From assembly GCA_022072055.1 (NCBI GenBank), contig JAJVIK010000017.1, positions 62,001 to 126,000 on the forward strand: DNA of 64,000 nt. Direction: 5' to 3'. The DNA is from a bacterium (GTDB lineage Bacteria; Hinthialibacterota; Hinthialibacteria; OLB16). The position numbers were made by a program, and so were the translations under genes. Shown piece by piece: positions 1-9,120 of the stretch (position 1 is its first letter; each line of letters opens with the position of its first letter). Under the pieces are notes generated by a model. The model ran no database searches and had not been told where the DNA came from. It was given only the letters and a program-made list of their open reading frames with translations.

Positions 1-513
1 GTGTGGGTGGCCACTCTCTTTTTCACCCACTGCGATGGAACCTGCCCGATGATGGCGAGCCAGATGGCGGGCCTCCAGAAGACCATTGAGGGGACCGAGG
101 CCGCCCTGGTCTCGATCTCGGTCGATCCCGCGCGGGACACGGTCGAACGGCTCAAGTGGTACTCCGACATGGTCGGGGCGAAACCCGGAGTGTGGCACTT
201 TGTCACCGGCGCCACAAAGACCGTGATCGACTTGGCGGAAAACCATTTCAAACTCGGAACGGGCCTCCGCAGGGAAGCCCCGAAGGCGGCTGATGAGGCT
301 CCAGCGGCCCAGGCGCCTTCAGGCGAGATCTGGGAATTCGAGGATGAGCAACCGGCCCCCGCCTCGCGCCAGGATGAAATTCCTCACAGCACCCGCTTCG
401 CACTGGTTGACGGACAGGGTACTATCCGCGGCTACTATGATGGGTTGGAGGAGTCCGGAGTCGCCCATCTGCGAGAGGATATCGCCAAACTCTTGAAGGA
501 ACAGAAACCGTGA
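1..513 (+). CDS. SCO1/SenC family protein, 5' end missing
   Basis: Thioredoxin-fold copper chaperone of the SCO1/SenC type, which in this family delivers copper to the CuA site of cytochrome oxidase or acts as a thiol reductase in the periplasm. The visible part holds the copper ligands of the family: the CxxxC motif CDGTCP (Cys11 and Cys15 of the fragment) and a distal histidine in PHSTRFALVD (His129). The strand-and-loop element SISVDPARDT between them is also typical. An acidic, Ala/Pro-rich insertion (about residues 92-126) precedes the histidine. The gene runs off the left edge, so the signal or membrane anchor is not seen and the first codon shown need not be the start. The next gene starts within its stop codon. 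Confidence 0.88.
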   Translation: MWVATLFFTHCDGTCPMMASQMAGLQKTIEGTEAALVSISVDPARDTVERLKWYSDMVGAKPGVWHFVTGATKTVIDLAENHFKLGTGLRREAPKAADEAPAAQAPSGEIWEFEDEQPAPASRQDEIPHSTRFALVDGQGTIRGYYDGLEESGVAHLREDIAKLLKEQKP

Positions 514-1058
514 AACCCACCCGCGCCTTCACCCTGATCGAACTCCTGATCGTTATCGCCATCATCCTGATCCTGATCGCCATCGCGCTCCCCAATTTCC
601 TCGAGGCTCAGGTCCGCGCCAAGGTCACTCGTGTCCGGGGAGACATGCGCACTCTCGCCCTGGCCGTGGAGGCTTACGGCATCGACCATTACAACAACTC
701 GCCGGACGCGCGCGGAAACAACCAGACCTATCCCCCCAGCCCGATCGCGCAGGCCTTTGGGGATCCCACCGCCATCGCCGAAACCTGGCGCGTCACCACT
801 CCGATCCAATACATCCGCGACATTCCCTCGGACACCTTTGTCCCGCCGCCGGGCGACCCGACCCAGGGCGGCCCCTTTGGAGTCGATGGGGCGTACCTCC
901 ACTATCTGAACGACGCCTTGCTCGGCGAGGTTTGGATCATCTTCAGCTATGGTCCCGACACCGACCGGGAACCGGGCGACCTCAAGTATTCCCCCACCAA
1001 CGGGACCATCAGCGATGGCGACCTCTATCAGGTCGGCGCGCCTCAACACACACCCTGA
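510..1058 (+). CDS. Type II secretion/type IV pilus-like prepilin (pseudopilin)
   Basis: Starts at a GTG overlapping the SCO1 stop (GTGA). The N-terminus carries a class III prepilin signal: a short basic leader (MKPTRA), then FTLIELL with Glu at +5, then one hydrophobic helix to about residue 28. The run FLEAQVRAKVTRVRGDMRTLALAVEAY after the helix is the alpha-1 core often seen in pseudopilins of PVC-like bacteria. The C-terminal 120 residues form a globular domain with aromatic and Gly/Pro-rich loops and no cysteines. The residue before the predicted cleavage site is Ala, not the usual Gly, which some prepilin peptidases accept. No secretion ATPase or peptidase is nearby, so its machine is encoded elsewhere. 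Confidence 0.85.
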   Translation: MKPTRAFTLIELLIVIAIILILIAIALPNFLEAQVRAKVTRVRGDMRTLALAVEAYGIDHYNNSPDARGNNQTYPPSPIAQAFGDPTAIAETWRVTTPIQYIRDIPSDTFVPPPGDPTQGGPFGVDGAYLHYLNDALLGEVWIIFSYGPDTDREPGDLKYSPTNGTISDGDLYQVGAPQHTP

Positions 1059-1071
1059 AGGAGTCCGATTC

Positions 1072-4000
1072 ATGACGTTTCGGTTTTCCTCGCCCGCTCC
1101 GGCCCTATTGGCCAACTTCGGCGCGCTTTGCCTTTGTTTTTGGGGTTCCGCCTGGGGGCAGGACTCCCCGCCCAAGACCGGGCTGGAGGCGATCACGGTC
1201 CCCGAGGGTTTTGTGGTGGAAAAGGTCGCCGGGAACGATCTCACCGAATACCCGATGGTGGTGACCTTCGATGATCACGGGCGGTTGTATATCGCGGAGT
1301 CCTCCGGCCTCAATGTCTCCGGGCTTGAGATGAGCGCCAACCCCAAGTGCCGGATTCGGGTGCTTGAGGACAGCGATGGGGATGGCGTGTTCGACAAGAG
1401 CCAGGTGTTCGCCGACAAGCTCACCCTTCCGATGGGTCTGCTGTGGCGCGAGGGAAGCCTGTATGTCGCTTCCCCACCCGATTTCCTCCGTTTTGACGAC
1501 ACCGATGGGGATGGGGTCGCGGACCGGGAGCATGTGGTCCTGACCCGCTGGAATGTGCTGAACACCGCCAGCCTGCATGGTCCCTATTTCGGCCCGGATG
1601 GGTGGATGTATCTCACGCATGGCCGTCACGGCTATAAAATCACCACCAAGGAAGGGGAGCTCCTCCAGGGTCAGGCGGCGCGAATCTGGCGTTGCCGACC
1701 GGATGGGTCCGGCCTTGAGCGGGTATGCGGGGGCGGCTTCGACAACCCGGTGGAGTTGGATTGGACCTCGGCGGGCGAGATGCTCGGGACCATGACCTAT
1801 TTCACCGATCCGCGTAATGGCCAGCGGGATGCGCTCAACCATTGGATCGAGGGGGGTGTCTACCCGAAACCGCATGAGGTGATTCAGGAGTTCACTCGAA
1901 CCGGGGAGCTGCTACCGTCCGTAACCCACTTCGCGCGGGTCGCCCCCTGCGGTTTCATCCGCTACCGGAGCGATTCCTTCGGTCCCGAATACAAGGGCAA
2001 CCTGTTTTCGGCGCACTTCAATCCCCACCGCATTCAGCGCCATGTCCTGTATCGCGAGGGGGGATCCTTCCGGACACGCGACAGCGATTTTCTGACCTCG
2101 AGCGACCCCGACTTTCATCCCAGTGATGTGGAGCAGGATGCGGATGGGAGCCTCTTGGTCGTGGACACGGGCGCGTGGTATGTCCACGCCTGCCCCTTGT
2201 CGCGGATCTCCAAGCCGGAGCTCAAGGGGGCCATCTACCGTGTGCGCCACACGGATGCTCCGCGCGTTGAGGACCCGCGCGGACTCCGCATCGACCTTGC
2301 CAAACAGACCCCCAAGCAGTTGGTGGGATTGATGGAGGACCCTCGTCCCGCGCTCCAGTGCCGTGTCCAAGAGGAACTTGTGGCGCGCGGGGAGTCGGCG
2401 ATTAGCGCCCTTGTGGCGGGATTGCAGATCGCGAAGGCCACCGACACCCGCTGCCGGGTGGTCTGGGCGCTTCATCGCATCGGAACCCCCAAGGCGCGCA
2501 AGGCGCTTCGACAAGCCCTTGGCGATTCCAGCCCGGATGTGGTTGTTGCCGCCTTGATGAGCCTGGGGCTGTCCCGGGATGTCTCCGCCCTCAAGGAGAT
2601 CCAGGCCCTTTCCGGACATGGAAGCCTGGCGGTGCGACGGCAGGTGGTGGAGGCGCTCGGAAGGCTCGGCAAGAAGCAAGCGATCCCCTCCATCCTCAAG
2701 TCACTGGAGGGGGTCCATGACCCCTTCCTCGAACATGCCGCGACTTACGCTCTGATCCGCTTGGGCGGCTCCCCGGCGGTCGCTTCGGCGCTCGCGCACT
2801 CGGATCCCACCGTGCGCAAGGCGGCGATGATCACACTGGACCAATTGGGGGGCGGACAGCTTTCCATGGAGTCCGCCACTTCGATGTTGGGGGACCCGGA
2901 CGCCAACCTCCGTAAGGCGTCGATGTGGGTCTGTTCGCGCCACCCGGATTCGGGCGATGGGGTCGCGGCGTTCCTGCGGGAGCGTCTCTCTGGGGAGGCT
3001 TGGTCCGAGACGGAAGGCGGATCGGTTCGAGAAGCGCTCCTCGCGTTTGCCGCCGATCCGGGGATTCAAGCGTTGGTGGCCGAATTGCTCGCGGACGCCT
3101 CAACCTCCGTGGAGCGGAAGAGCTTCCTGCTCGGCACGATCCAGGACTCGAAGCTGCCCTCGCTCCCTCCAACCTGGATCGAAGCCCTTCGCGCCTTACT
3201 CGCGGGAACGAACGCGGAGCTGCGCTGGGAGACTCTGGCTCTGATCCGCGCCCGCGGCCTCGCCGACTTTGATGCGGATCTGGCCGCCTTATCTGTCAGT
3301 CCGAACGAGTCCGATGCCCTGCGGGTGGCAGCTTATGGGGCGCTGATCAAGCGCGCTTCCGAGGTGGGCGAGGCCGGAATCGATCTGTTGATCCGCCAAC
3401 TGGATCCCTCGGTGGACCCCACGCTGCGCCTGGATGCCGCTCAAACTCTCGGTCGCGCGCGCATGACCCCCGCGCGATTGAAACGTCTCGCCGAAGAGGT
3501 GGTTCCCAAGGCGGATGGGGTCATCCTGCCTTCGATATTGGAGGCTTTCCGCAAAGGGAGCGATGAACAAGCCGGGCAGTCTTTGGTGGCGGCGCTCTTG
3601 GCTTCCTCCGAAAACCAGTCGCTACTCACCGAGGGGTCGCTGCGAGATTTGCTGTCCACTTATCCGGAGTCGGTCCGGGCGGCCTTGGAGCCGCTGTATG
3701 CCCGCATGCGCGAGCTGGAGGCGGAAACGGCGCGACGCATCCAGGAGCTCGAACCGTTGCTCGCGAAGGGGGATGTCACTCGCGGCCGTCAGGTTTTCTT
3801 CAATCAGAAAGCGGCCTGCTTCACCTGTCACGCGATCGGCAACGAGGGCGGAGATCTCGGTCCGGATCTCACCAGCATCGGGGCGATCCGCTCGGGGCGC
3901 GACCTTCTGGAGGCGGTCCTGTTCCCCAACGCGAGCTTCGTTCCGGACTACGAGCCGTTCCAGGTGGAGACCGATGAGGAGCTGCTTACCGGGGTCATCG

Positions 4001-4209
4001 GCCTGCAGACCGCCGAGGTGTTGGTGCTCAAGACCGGCGCGGACAGCCAGGTCCGGATTCCGCGCGATCAGGTCATCCGCATGACCCCTTCGACGGTCTC
4101 GGTGATGCCCTCGGGTCTGGATGGGGGCCTCACGCAGGAGGAGCTTCTGGATCTGATGGCGTTCCTCCGAGCGCAGAACGGGAACCAGTGGCTGCTCCCT
4201 AATCCATAA
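1072..4209 (+). CDS. PVC-type heme-binding CxxCH protein with HEAT repeats
   Basis: Large secreted or membrane-bound putative dehydrogenase of about 1045 residues. ATG 1072 is chosen because a GAAGGAG ribosome site lies just upstream and a signal peptide follows (hydrophobic to about residue 25, ending SAWGQ). Residues about 35-420 match the N-terminal propeller-like module of the PVC family (PEGFVVEKVAG, several DxDGDGV calcium-type loops). Residues 430-830 are HEAT-like helical repeats, and a C-terminal cytochrome c module has CFTCH (Cys916, Cys919, His920) in GRQVFFNQKAACFTCH followed by GDLGPDLT. The family is abundant in Planctomycetes and Verrucomicrobia; its substrate is unknown, with sugar or polysaccharide oxidation usually suggested. 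It follows SCO1 and the prepilin on the same strand. Confidence 0.9.
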   Translation: MTFRFSSPAPALLANFGALCLCFWGSAWGQDSPPKTGLEAITVPEGFVVEKVAGNDLTEYPMVVTFDDHGRLYIAESSGLNVSGLEMSANPKCRIRVLEDSDGDGVFDKSQVFADKLTLPMGLLWREGSLYVASPPDFLRFDDTDGDGVADREHVVLTRWNVLNTASLHGPYFGPDGWMYLTHGRHGYKITTKEGELLQGQAARIWRCRPDGSGLERVCGGGFDNPVELDWTSAGEMLGTMTYFTDPRNGQRDALNHWIEGGVYPKPHEVIQEFTRTGELLPSVTHFARVAPCGFIRYRSDSFGPEYKGNLFSAHFNPHRIQRHVLYREGGSFRTRDSDFLTSSDPDFHPSDVEQDADGSLLVVDTGAWYVHACPLSRISKPELKGAIYRVRHTDAPRVEDPRGLRIDLAKQTPKQLVGLMEDPRPALQCRVQEELVARGESAISALVAGLQIAKATDTRCRVVWALHRIGTPKARKALRQALGDSSPDVVVAALMSLGLSRDVSALKEIQALSGHGSLAVRRQVVEALGRLGKKQAIPSILKSLEGVHDPFLEHAATYALIRLGGSPAVASALAHSDPTVRKAAMITLDQLGGGQLSMESATSMLGDPDANLRKASMWVCSRHPDSGDGVAAFLRERLSGEAWSETEGGSVREALLAFAADPGIQALVAELLADASTSVERKSFLLGTIQDSKLPSLPPTWIEALRALLAGTNAELRWETLALIRARGLADFDADLAALSVSPNESDALRVAAYGALIKRASEVGEAGIDLLIRQLDPSVDPTLRLDAAQTLGRARMTPARLKRLAEEVVPKADGVILPSILEAFRKGSDEQAGQSLVAALLASSENQSLLTEGSLRDLLSTYPESVRAALEPLYARMRELEAETARRIQELEPLLAKGDVTRGRQVFFNQKAACFTCHAIGNEGGDLGPDLTSIGAIRSGRDLLEAVLFPNASFVPDYEPFQVETDEELLTGVIGLQTAEVLVLKTGADSQVRIPRDQVIRMTPSTVSVMPSGLDGGLTQEELLDLMAFLRAQNGNQWLLPNP

Positions 4210-4236
4210 GCCAATTCTCGTGCCAACTCGGTGGAT

Positions 4237-4251
4237 GGGGGTCCCACCCCC
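4237..4251 (+). terminator. Short GC hairpin after the PVC heme protein gene
   Basis: Perfect 6-bp stem (GGGGGT/ACCCCC) with a CCC loop, 28 bp after the stop codon. There is no T-run after it, so it could be a weak or factor-assisted terminator, or a 3' end stabiliser. Confidence 0.3.
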
Positions 4252-4253
4252 GA

Positions 4254-4283
4254 TTGACTAATTGTCACGTCTGAAGATTTATT
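4254..4283 (+). promoter_or_regulatory. Possible sigma-70 promoter upstream of the PEP-CTERM gene
   Basis: TTGACT (4254-4259), 18-bp spacer, TTTATT (4278-4283). Five of six and four of six consensus bases. It would leave a leader of roughly 190 bases. The sigma-54 site downstream is the better match. Confidence 0.35.
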
Positions 4284-4370
4284 GTCCTAGGCGAAATTTT
4301 AGATTCCCGCCGGTGGTGAGAAAGGGCCGAAAAAGGCAGGGATTCCACCGTCTTCTCCCCATACCTCAAG

Positions 4371-4387
4371 ATGGCACAAGCTCTGCT
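4371..4387 (+). promoter_or_regulatory. Sigma-54 (RpoN) promoter of the PEP-CTERM gene
   Basis: The sequence ATGGCACAAGCTCTGCT has the defining GG (4373-4374) and GC (4385-4386) separated by exactly ten bases. The -24 half TGGCAC is perfect and the -12 half is CTGCT against consensus TTGCW. The transcript would start near 4398, leaving a leader of about 87 bases that includes a 6-bp inverted repeat (GGTCGA...TCGACC). PEP-CTERM genes in several other bacteria are controlled by the PrsK/PrsR two-component system and RpoN, which fits. The activator gene is not in this window. Confidence 0.65.
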
Positions 4388-4484
4388 CTATGTGGGGCCA
4401 AGGTCGACAGACACCTGAAAGCGCGGCGCGGGTCTCGACCACAACGGTTCCCTCGAGGGGCGAACCAACCGAAAGGAAGCGATC

Positions 4485-5291
4485 ATGAGGAATCTAGTTG
4501 CGGCCATCACAATCTTTGCTTCGATGCTGTTCGCGGTTGAGGGGAATGCCCTTTCCATCAGCGACAGTGAGCTGTCGGGATTGAGCTTCACTTACACGAA
4601 CGATTCGCTCACCGACACAGCCGGAAGCCGAACCTTCCAGGTTTTCGGAATGGGGACAGCGATTGCGAACGGGTTCCTTTATGTTGTCATCCAGACCAAC
4701 TTCCCGCAGTCTGGGGCGATGGGTAACGACTCGTACACCGGCACCACCCACTTTTCGCCTGGGGATCTCTATCTGAATGTCGGCGGGACTTTCCAGAACG
4801 GCGGGGGATCGGTCTACGGTGTCGGCACGACCAACCACGCCAATGTGGTGCAGCAGGCGTACATGGGCGAGACCTGGATCAATGTGGTCGCGGGGAGCTT
4901 GTACAGCAACGCCGGCTTCGCGACCGGGACTTACGAGCAGTATCAGCGCAATAACCCGAGTTTCGACCCGAATGACGGCGATGGGAACAATCGTTTGAAC
5001 TCTTATCCGACCCTGCTTCGTTCGGGGAACTTGGTGGCGGGCGATGTGTCGGGGCTGCGCTTCCGGAACAACACGACGGACGCCTGGGATTTCGACATCT
5101 TCTACAAGGTGTCCCTGGCGGCGTTGGGTCTGATCGGCGGGGAGTCCATCCAGGCCTTCTGGACGATGGAGTGCGGCAATGACGGGGTCCAGCAGATCAT
5201 TGGCAACCCGGTGATCCCCGAGCCGACCACGATTGGCCTCTTGCTCGCGGGAGTTTCGGCCCTCGCCGTGCGTCGCCGCCGCACCGCGTAA
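4485..5291 (+). CDS. PEP-CTERM sorting-domain secreted protein
   Basis: Exported protein of 268 residues. A signal peptide (hydrophobic stretch ending about VEGNA) is followed by a beta-rich, Gly/Asn/Thr-rich ectodomain. The C-terminus is a textbook exosortase signal: PEPTT at about 245-249, a hydrophobic helix, then RRRRTA. By the family model an exosortase cleaves this and the protein is held in or released from the outer surface, often glycosylated. The ectodomain resembles other PEP-CTERM structural proteins only in composition; I see no catalytic motif. It stands alone with its own leader, sigma-54-type promoter and terminator. The ribosome site is AAAGGAAG before ATG 4485. No exosortase gene is in the window. 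Confidence 0.9.
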   Translation: MRNLVAAITIFASMLFAVEGNALSISDSELSGLSFTYTNDSLTDTAGSRTFQVFGMGTAIANGFLYVVIQTNFPQSGAMGNDSYTGTTHFSPGDLYLNVGGTFQNGGGSVYGVGTTNHANVVQQAYMGETWINVVAGSLYSNAGFATGTYEQYQRNNPSFDPNDGDGNNRLNSYPTLLRSGNLVAGDVSGLRFRNNTTDAWDFDIFYKVSLAALGLIGGESIQAFWTMECGNDGVQQIIGNPVIPEPTTIGLLLAGVSALAVRRRRTA

Positions 5292-5317
5292 GCGCTGAAA
5301 CCGAGAGCATTCACGAG

Positions 5318-5355
5318 GAGGGGGTTGGCGACGGCCAACCCCCTCAGGTTTTTTT
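5318..5355 (+). terminator. Strong intrinsic terminator after the PEP-CTERM gene
   Basis: Perfect 12-bp stem (5318-5329 with 5334-5345), 4-base loop GACG, then seven T at 5349-5355. Confidence 0.9.
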
Positions 5356-5410
5356 GCCCCACTCCTTCGCCCTGCACATTGACGCGAAATCCATTAGGAT
5401 CAACCTCAAC

Positions 5411-8260
5411 ATGGTTCCGCGATCTGCCTGGCAGCTTTCCTCGCTTTTCTTGATTGGGTTTGCGTTGGCGTTCGATTCGAGCGAGGCAGCCACCCGTCTC
5501 GAACAGGCCGAGCAGCTCTTCCACACCGGCAACGGGCATGCCGCCGAGAAGATCTACAGGTCCCTCATCCGCGAAATCACATCCGCGAGCACGGTTCCCG
5601 AAGCCTCAAGCGAAGTCCATGTCCGCGCCCTTTCCGGACTTCTCGGAGTGGCCCTGCGCTATGGCGACCACCCGCTCGCCGAGAAAACCATCGAGGCCGC
5701 GACAACGACCTTTCCCTCCAACCCCGGCCTGCTCACCCGCGCCGGGGAGTACATGCACTATCGCGGGAGGCTGAAGGATGCACGGTCCCTCTGGAGTCGC
5801 GCGCTGGAACTCGATTCCGAGGCCATGCAGGCCCGCTACCGTCTCGCGGAACTGGAGCGGTCCCAGGCCCAACGGGATCCCAAGGCCCCCTATCAGTGGT
5901 TTGAAAAGCGCTTCCGCTCCAAGCAGCCGATTGCGCCCAACGACTTGGAGTGGATCGGGCGCGCCTGCCTTCGTCTGGAAAAGTACGAATGGGACGGAGC
6001 CCAGAAAGCCTATCAGGATGCCCTGGATGCCTCCGCCGAGCGCGAGGCGATCCTGGTGGCCAAGGCCGACCTGTGGCTCGACCGCTATGATGAACCCGCC
6101 GCGATCCGGATCTACACCGAGGCCCACACCGCCAATCGCGAGTCTCTCCCCACCCTCTTGGGCTTGGCCTCCGCGCACCGTGAGCGCGGGGACTTGGCCG
6201 CCTGCAAGAAGACCCTTGACCAGGCGCTCTTTTTGAACCCCAGGCACCCGCTCGCGCTCGCGCTGCTCGCCGATATCTCCTTCTACGACCAGCAGTTTGA
6301 GGAGGGCCAACGCTGCCTGGATCGTGGGTATGCCACCAACCCCGTGCATCCCTCCCTGCTGGCCGCGGACCTCGCTTATGCGATCAAGAGGAAACTGACC
6401 GAGCGGGCGGATGAACTCCGCGCGCGGATCGAAACTCTCTACCCGAATCCCTCCGAGGTTTATCTGGAGCTGGCGGAATGCTTGGAGCGGAACTACCTCT
6501 TTGAGGACGCCGACCGCTTTCTCACCCGAGCGCTGAAAACAGAGCCGACCCACAAACGGGCCATCGCGGCGCGCGCCATGCTGGCGGGGCGAATCTCGGC
6601 CGCCTCGGCGGAAAACGCCCTGGAGTCCTTGGCCGACGCCTTCAAGGCCGATCCCTTTCACATCCGCCTTTACAACACTCGGAACCTGTTCGTCGAGCGC
6701 GCCGAGTTTGAGCTGCTCTCTTCCGAGAACTTCAATCTGCGCATGCCCAAAGGGGCCGCGCGGGTGTATGGAAAACTCGCGCTGGAGACCCTGGAGACCG
6801 CCTACGCCGAACTGAGCGAGAAATTCCAGCATCGCCACCCATCCAAAGTCCTGATCGAGCTCTATGATGACCCCGAGGATTTTTCGATCCGGATCGCGGG
6901 GTTGCCGGGGGCGGGGCTCGCGGGAGTTTGCTTTGGCGATACGGTCATCCTGCGCGCGCCGCATCGATCCCGACTCTCAGGGATCAACTGGGGCAATGTC
7001 CTCCGGCATGAGCTCACCCACACCTTCAGCCTCGCGCTTTCGGAGCATCGCCTGCCGCGTTGGTTCACCGAGGGGCTCTCCGTGCGCGAGGAATGGGACC
7101 CCGGAACCGCCGCCGATCCGCTCCTTGCGCAGCGCCTATCCGAGGGGGATCTGGTTTCCGTGGGGGATCTGGATCTCGCGTTCCATCGTCCTCGAACCCC
7201 CATGGACTTCGCCGCCGCTTATGCCCAGGCCGGAGAGGTCGTGCATGTTCTCACTGAGCGGTTGGGATTCGCCGTCAACCTGAAGCTCCTTGAGGGATTC
7301 GCCTCCGGGGCTCCGACAGGGGAGGTGGTCCCACAAGTCACCGGTCTTCCCCTCGGCGAGATTGACCGGGAGGTTCAGGCTCGGGTGGAGGCGCGGGTTT
7401 CCTCCGGGCAACCGCTTCAGACTTTCGAGGATTGGGTTCGAGACCCCACCCGAGCGGAAGACAGCGCCCGAGAAGCGGCCATCGAGGGCCTCAATCGGGC
7501 TGTCCAGTCGCATGCCTGGAAGATTCTATTGGCCAGCGCCGAGACATGGCTCTCGGCTCATCCAAACGACTGGCTGTTCCTTGAAGGGAAGGCGCTCGCC
7601 TCCTACCGAACCGAGGAGCGTCGCCAGGCGCGCAAGACCGCCGAGTCGATCCTCGCCGCGAGCCGCCCTTCGTTCGTCGCGCATCAGGTGCTCGGCTGGC
7701 TGGACCGTGACAATCGCAAGTGGGATCGCGCGGCGGAGCATTTCCTCGCGGCGTATCGTCTCCGTCCCCGTTACGTGGGGCCCGGCAGTCCGATCCTCGA
7801 GGCGGAAAAGATCTATCGCGAGCGCAGGCGCTCCGGCGAGCTGATCGAAACTCTTTCCACCCGTCTCGCGATGAACCCGACCGATGTGCAAGGATACCTG
7901 GAGCTCGCCGCCCTCGCCGAGCAGGCCGGGCGGGAGGATGCGCGGCGCGAGGCGGTGCGTCAGGCGGCGTTCATCGAGCCTTACATGCCGGAGGTTCAGA
8001 TCGCCTGGGGGAACCTGCTCCTGGATGAGGGAGATCCGAGCGAGGCGGCGGAGCGCTTCAAGGTGGCCGCCGAGCTCGATGAAAGGAACGGTCGCGCTCG
8101 ATATGGTCTCGCGCGGGCGTATCTCGAGTCCGGTTCCGAAGCGGGCGCGATCCGCTGTGCGAGCGAGGCGCTCCGCCTCGATCCGACGTTGGAGGAGGCG
8201 CGAGATTTGATGAAAATGATCCATGAAAAGGCGACGACAGGAGAGGTTCGATTTCCATGA
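5411..8260 (+). CDS. TPR-repeat protein with an embedded HExxH (peptidase MA-like) domain
   Basis: Exported protein of 949 residues. ATG 5411 is preferred because the signal peptide follows at once (hydrophobic AWQLSSLFLIGFALAF, then DSSEAA). Residues about 25-440 are tetratricopeptide repeats. A metalloprotease-like gluzincin domain at about 455-670 carries HELTH (533-537) and the third zinc ligand Glu554 in WFTEG. More TPRs fill about 690-940. The pattern matches peptidase MA-like proteins that pair TPR arrays with a zinc peptidase fold, presumably in the periplasm, with substrate unknown. All zinc ligands are intact, so activity is plausible. The stop overlaps the mtnP start by 4 bp, but a shared role with methionine salvage is not implied. 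Confidence 0.82.
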   Translation: MVPRSAWQLSSLFLIGFALAFDSSEAATRLEQAEQLFHTGNGHAAEKIYRSLIREITSASTVPEASSEVHVRALSGLLGVALRYGDHPLAEKTIEAATTTFPSNPGLLTRAGEYMHYRGRLKDARSLWSRALELDSEAMQARYRLAELERSQAQRDPKAPYQWFEKRFRSKQPIAPNDLEWIGRACLRLEKYEWDGAQKAYQDALDASAEREAILVAKADLWLDRYDEPAAIRIYTEAHTANRESLPTLLGLASAHRERGDLAACKKTLDQALFLNPRHPLALALLADISFYDQQFEEGQRCLDRGYATNPVHPSLLAADLAYAIKRKLTERADELRARIETLYPNPSEVYLELAECLERNYLFEDADRFLTRALKTEPTHKRAIAARAMLAGRISAASAENALESLADAFKADPFHIRLYNTRNLFVERAEFELLSSENFNLRMPKGAARVYGKLALETLETAYAELSEKFQHRHPSKVLIELYDDPEDFSIRIAGLPGAGLAGVCFGDTVILRAPHRSRLSGINWGNVLRHELTHTFSLALSEHRLPRWFTEGLSVREEWDPGTAADPLLAQRLSEGDLVSVGDLDLAFHRPRTPMDFAAAYAQAGEVVHVLTERLGFAVNLKLLEGFASGAPTGEVVPQVTGLPLGEIDREVQARVEARVSSGQPLQTFEDWVRDPTRAEDSAREAAIEGLNRAVQSHAWKILLASAETWLSAHPNDWLFLEGKALASYRTEERRQARKTAESILAASRPSFVAHQVLGWLDRDNRKWDRAAEHFLAAYRLRPRYVGPGSPILEAEKIYRERRRSGELIETLSTRLAMNPTDVQGYLELAALAEQAGREDARREAVRQAAFIEPYMPEVQIAWGNLLLDEGDPSEAAERFKVAAELDERNGRARYGLARAYLESGSEAGAIRCASEALRLDPTLEEARDLMKMIHEKATTGEVRFP

Positions 8261-9120
8261 CCTGCGAACTTGGCGTGCTCGGCGGTTCCGGTTTTTACCG
8301 GATGGAAGGGCTGGAGATTCTGGAGGAGCGGTTCATCGAAACCCCCTTTGGGGCGCCCTCCGACAAGGTGGTGATCGGCAGACTCGAGGGGCGCGAGGTC
8401 GCCTTCCTCGCGCGGCATGGACGATCCCATCAGTTTAACCCCACCCATGTGCCCTATCTCGCCAACCTCTGGGCGCTCAAGAGCCTGGGCGTGAAGTGGC
8501 TGGTTTCGGTGAGCGCGGTCGGGAGCCTCCGCGAGGAGATCGCGCCGAGGCATGTGGTCATCCCGGACCAGATCATCGATCGGACCAAACACCGCCCGAA
8601 CAGTTTCTTCGATCCGGTCGCGGTGCATGTGGGCTTCGCGGACCCCTACTGTCCGGTCCTTTCCGGACTGCTCGCGGAGGCCGCCGAAACTGCCGGGATC
8701 ACCACCCACCGAGGCGGGACCTATGTCTGCATGGAGGGGCCGCTGTTCAGCTCCCGCGCGGAATCCAACCTGTATCGCTCGTGGGGGGCCTCGGTGATCG
8801 GGATGACCGCGCTGCCGGAGGCCAAGCTCGCGCGCGAGGCGGAAATCGCCTATGCCGCCTTCTGTTTCGCCACCGATTACGATTGCTGGCACCACTCCGA
8901 GGAGGAGGTCACGGTCGAAATGGTGGTTGGGCACCTTCGCGCCAACGCCGAGGCGGGCGCCCGGGCGGTCCGACATGTCGCCGCCCGAGTCGGGCAGCTC
9001 GGACCCTCGTTCACGCACACCGCCCTCGACACCGCGCTGCTCACCGACACGCGGGACTACCCGCCGCACACACTCGACAAGGTCCGCCTCCTGCTCCAAA
9101 GGGTCCGCCCGGGTGTCTGA
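8257..9120 (+). CDS. mtnP: S-methyl-5'-thioadenosine phosphorylase (MTAP)
   Basis: Cytosolic enzyme of purine and methionine salvage that splits 5'-methylthioadenosine with phosphate into adenine and 5-methylthioribose-1-phosphate. The 287-residue length is usual for the family. Diagnostic segments are the N-terminal GVLGGSGFY phosphate loop, RHGRSHQFNPTHVPYLAN, the SAVGSL element, PDQIIDRTK, CMEGPLFSSRAES and GMTALPEAKLAREAEI, ending with the ATDYDCW segment. All substrate-binding loops look complete. It could act on related nucleosides such as S-methylinosine; the sequence alone does not decide. It starts in the ATGA overlap with the TPR gene and its end overlaps rsmB by 8 bp, suggesting translational coupling. 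Confidence 0.92.
   Translation: MTCELGVLGGSGFYRMEGLEILEERFIETPFGAPSDKVVIGRLEGREVAFLARHGRSHQFNPTHVPYLANLWALKSLGVKWLVSVSAVGSLREEIAPRHVVIPDQIIDRTKHRPNSFFDPVAVHVGFADPYCPVLSGLLAEAAETAGITTHRGGTYVCMEGPLFSSRAESNLYRSWGASVIGMTALPEAKLAREAEIAYAAFCFATDYDCWHHSEEEVTVEMVVGHLRANAEAGARAVRHVAARVGQLGPSFTHTALDTALLTDTRDYPPHTLDKVRLLLQRVRPGV

Noticed and set aside
5606-6964. 452-codon open frame opposite the TPR protein
   Set aside because: Same GC-driven shadow. It has no ribosome site and no recognisable fold.
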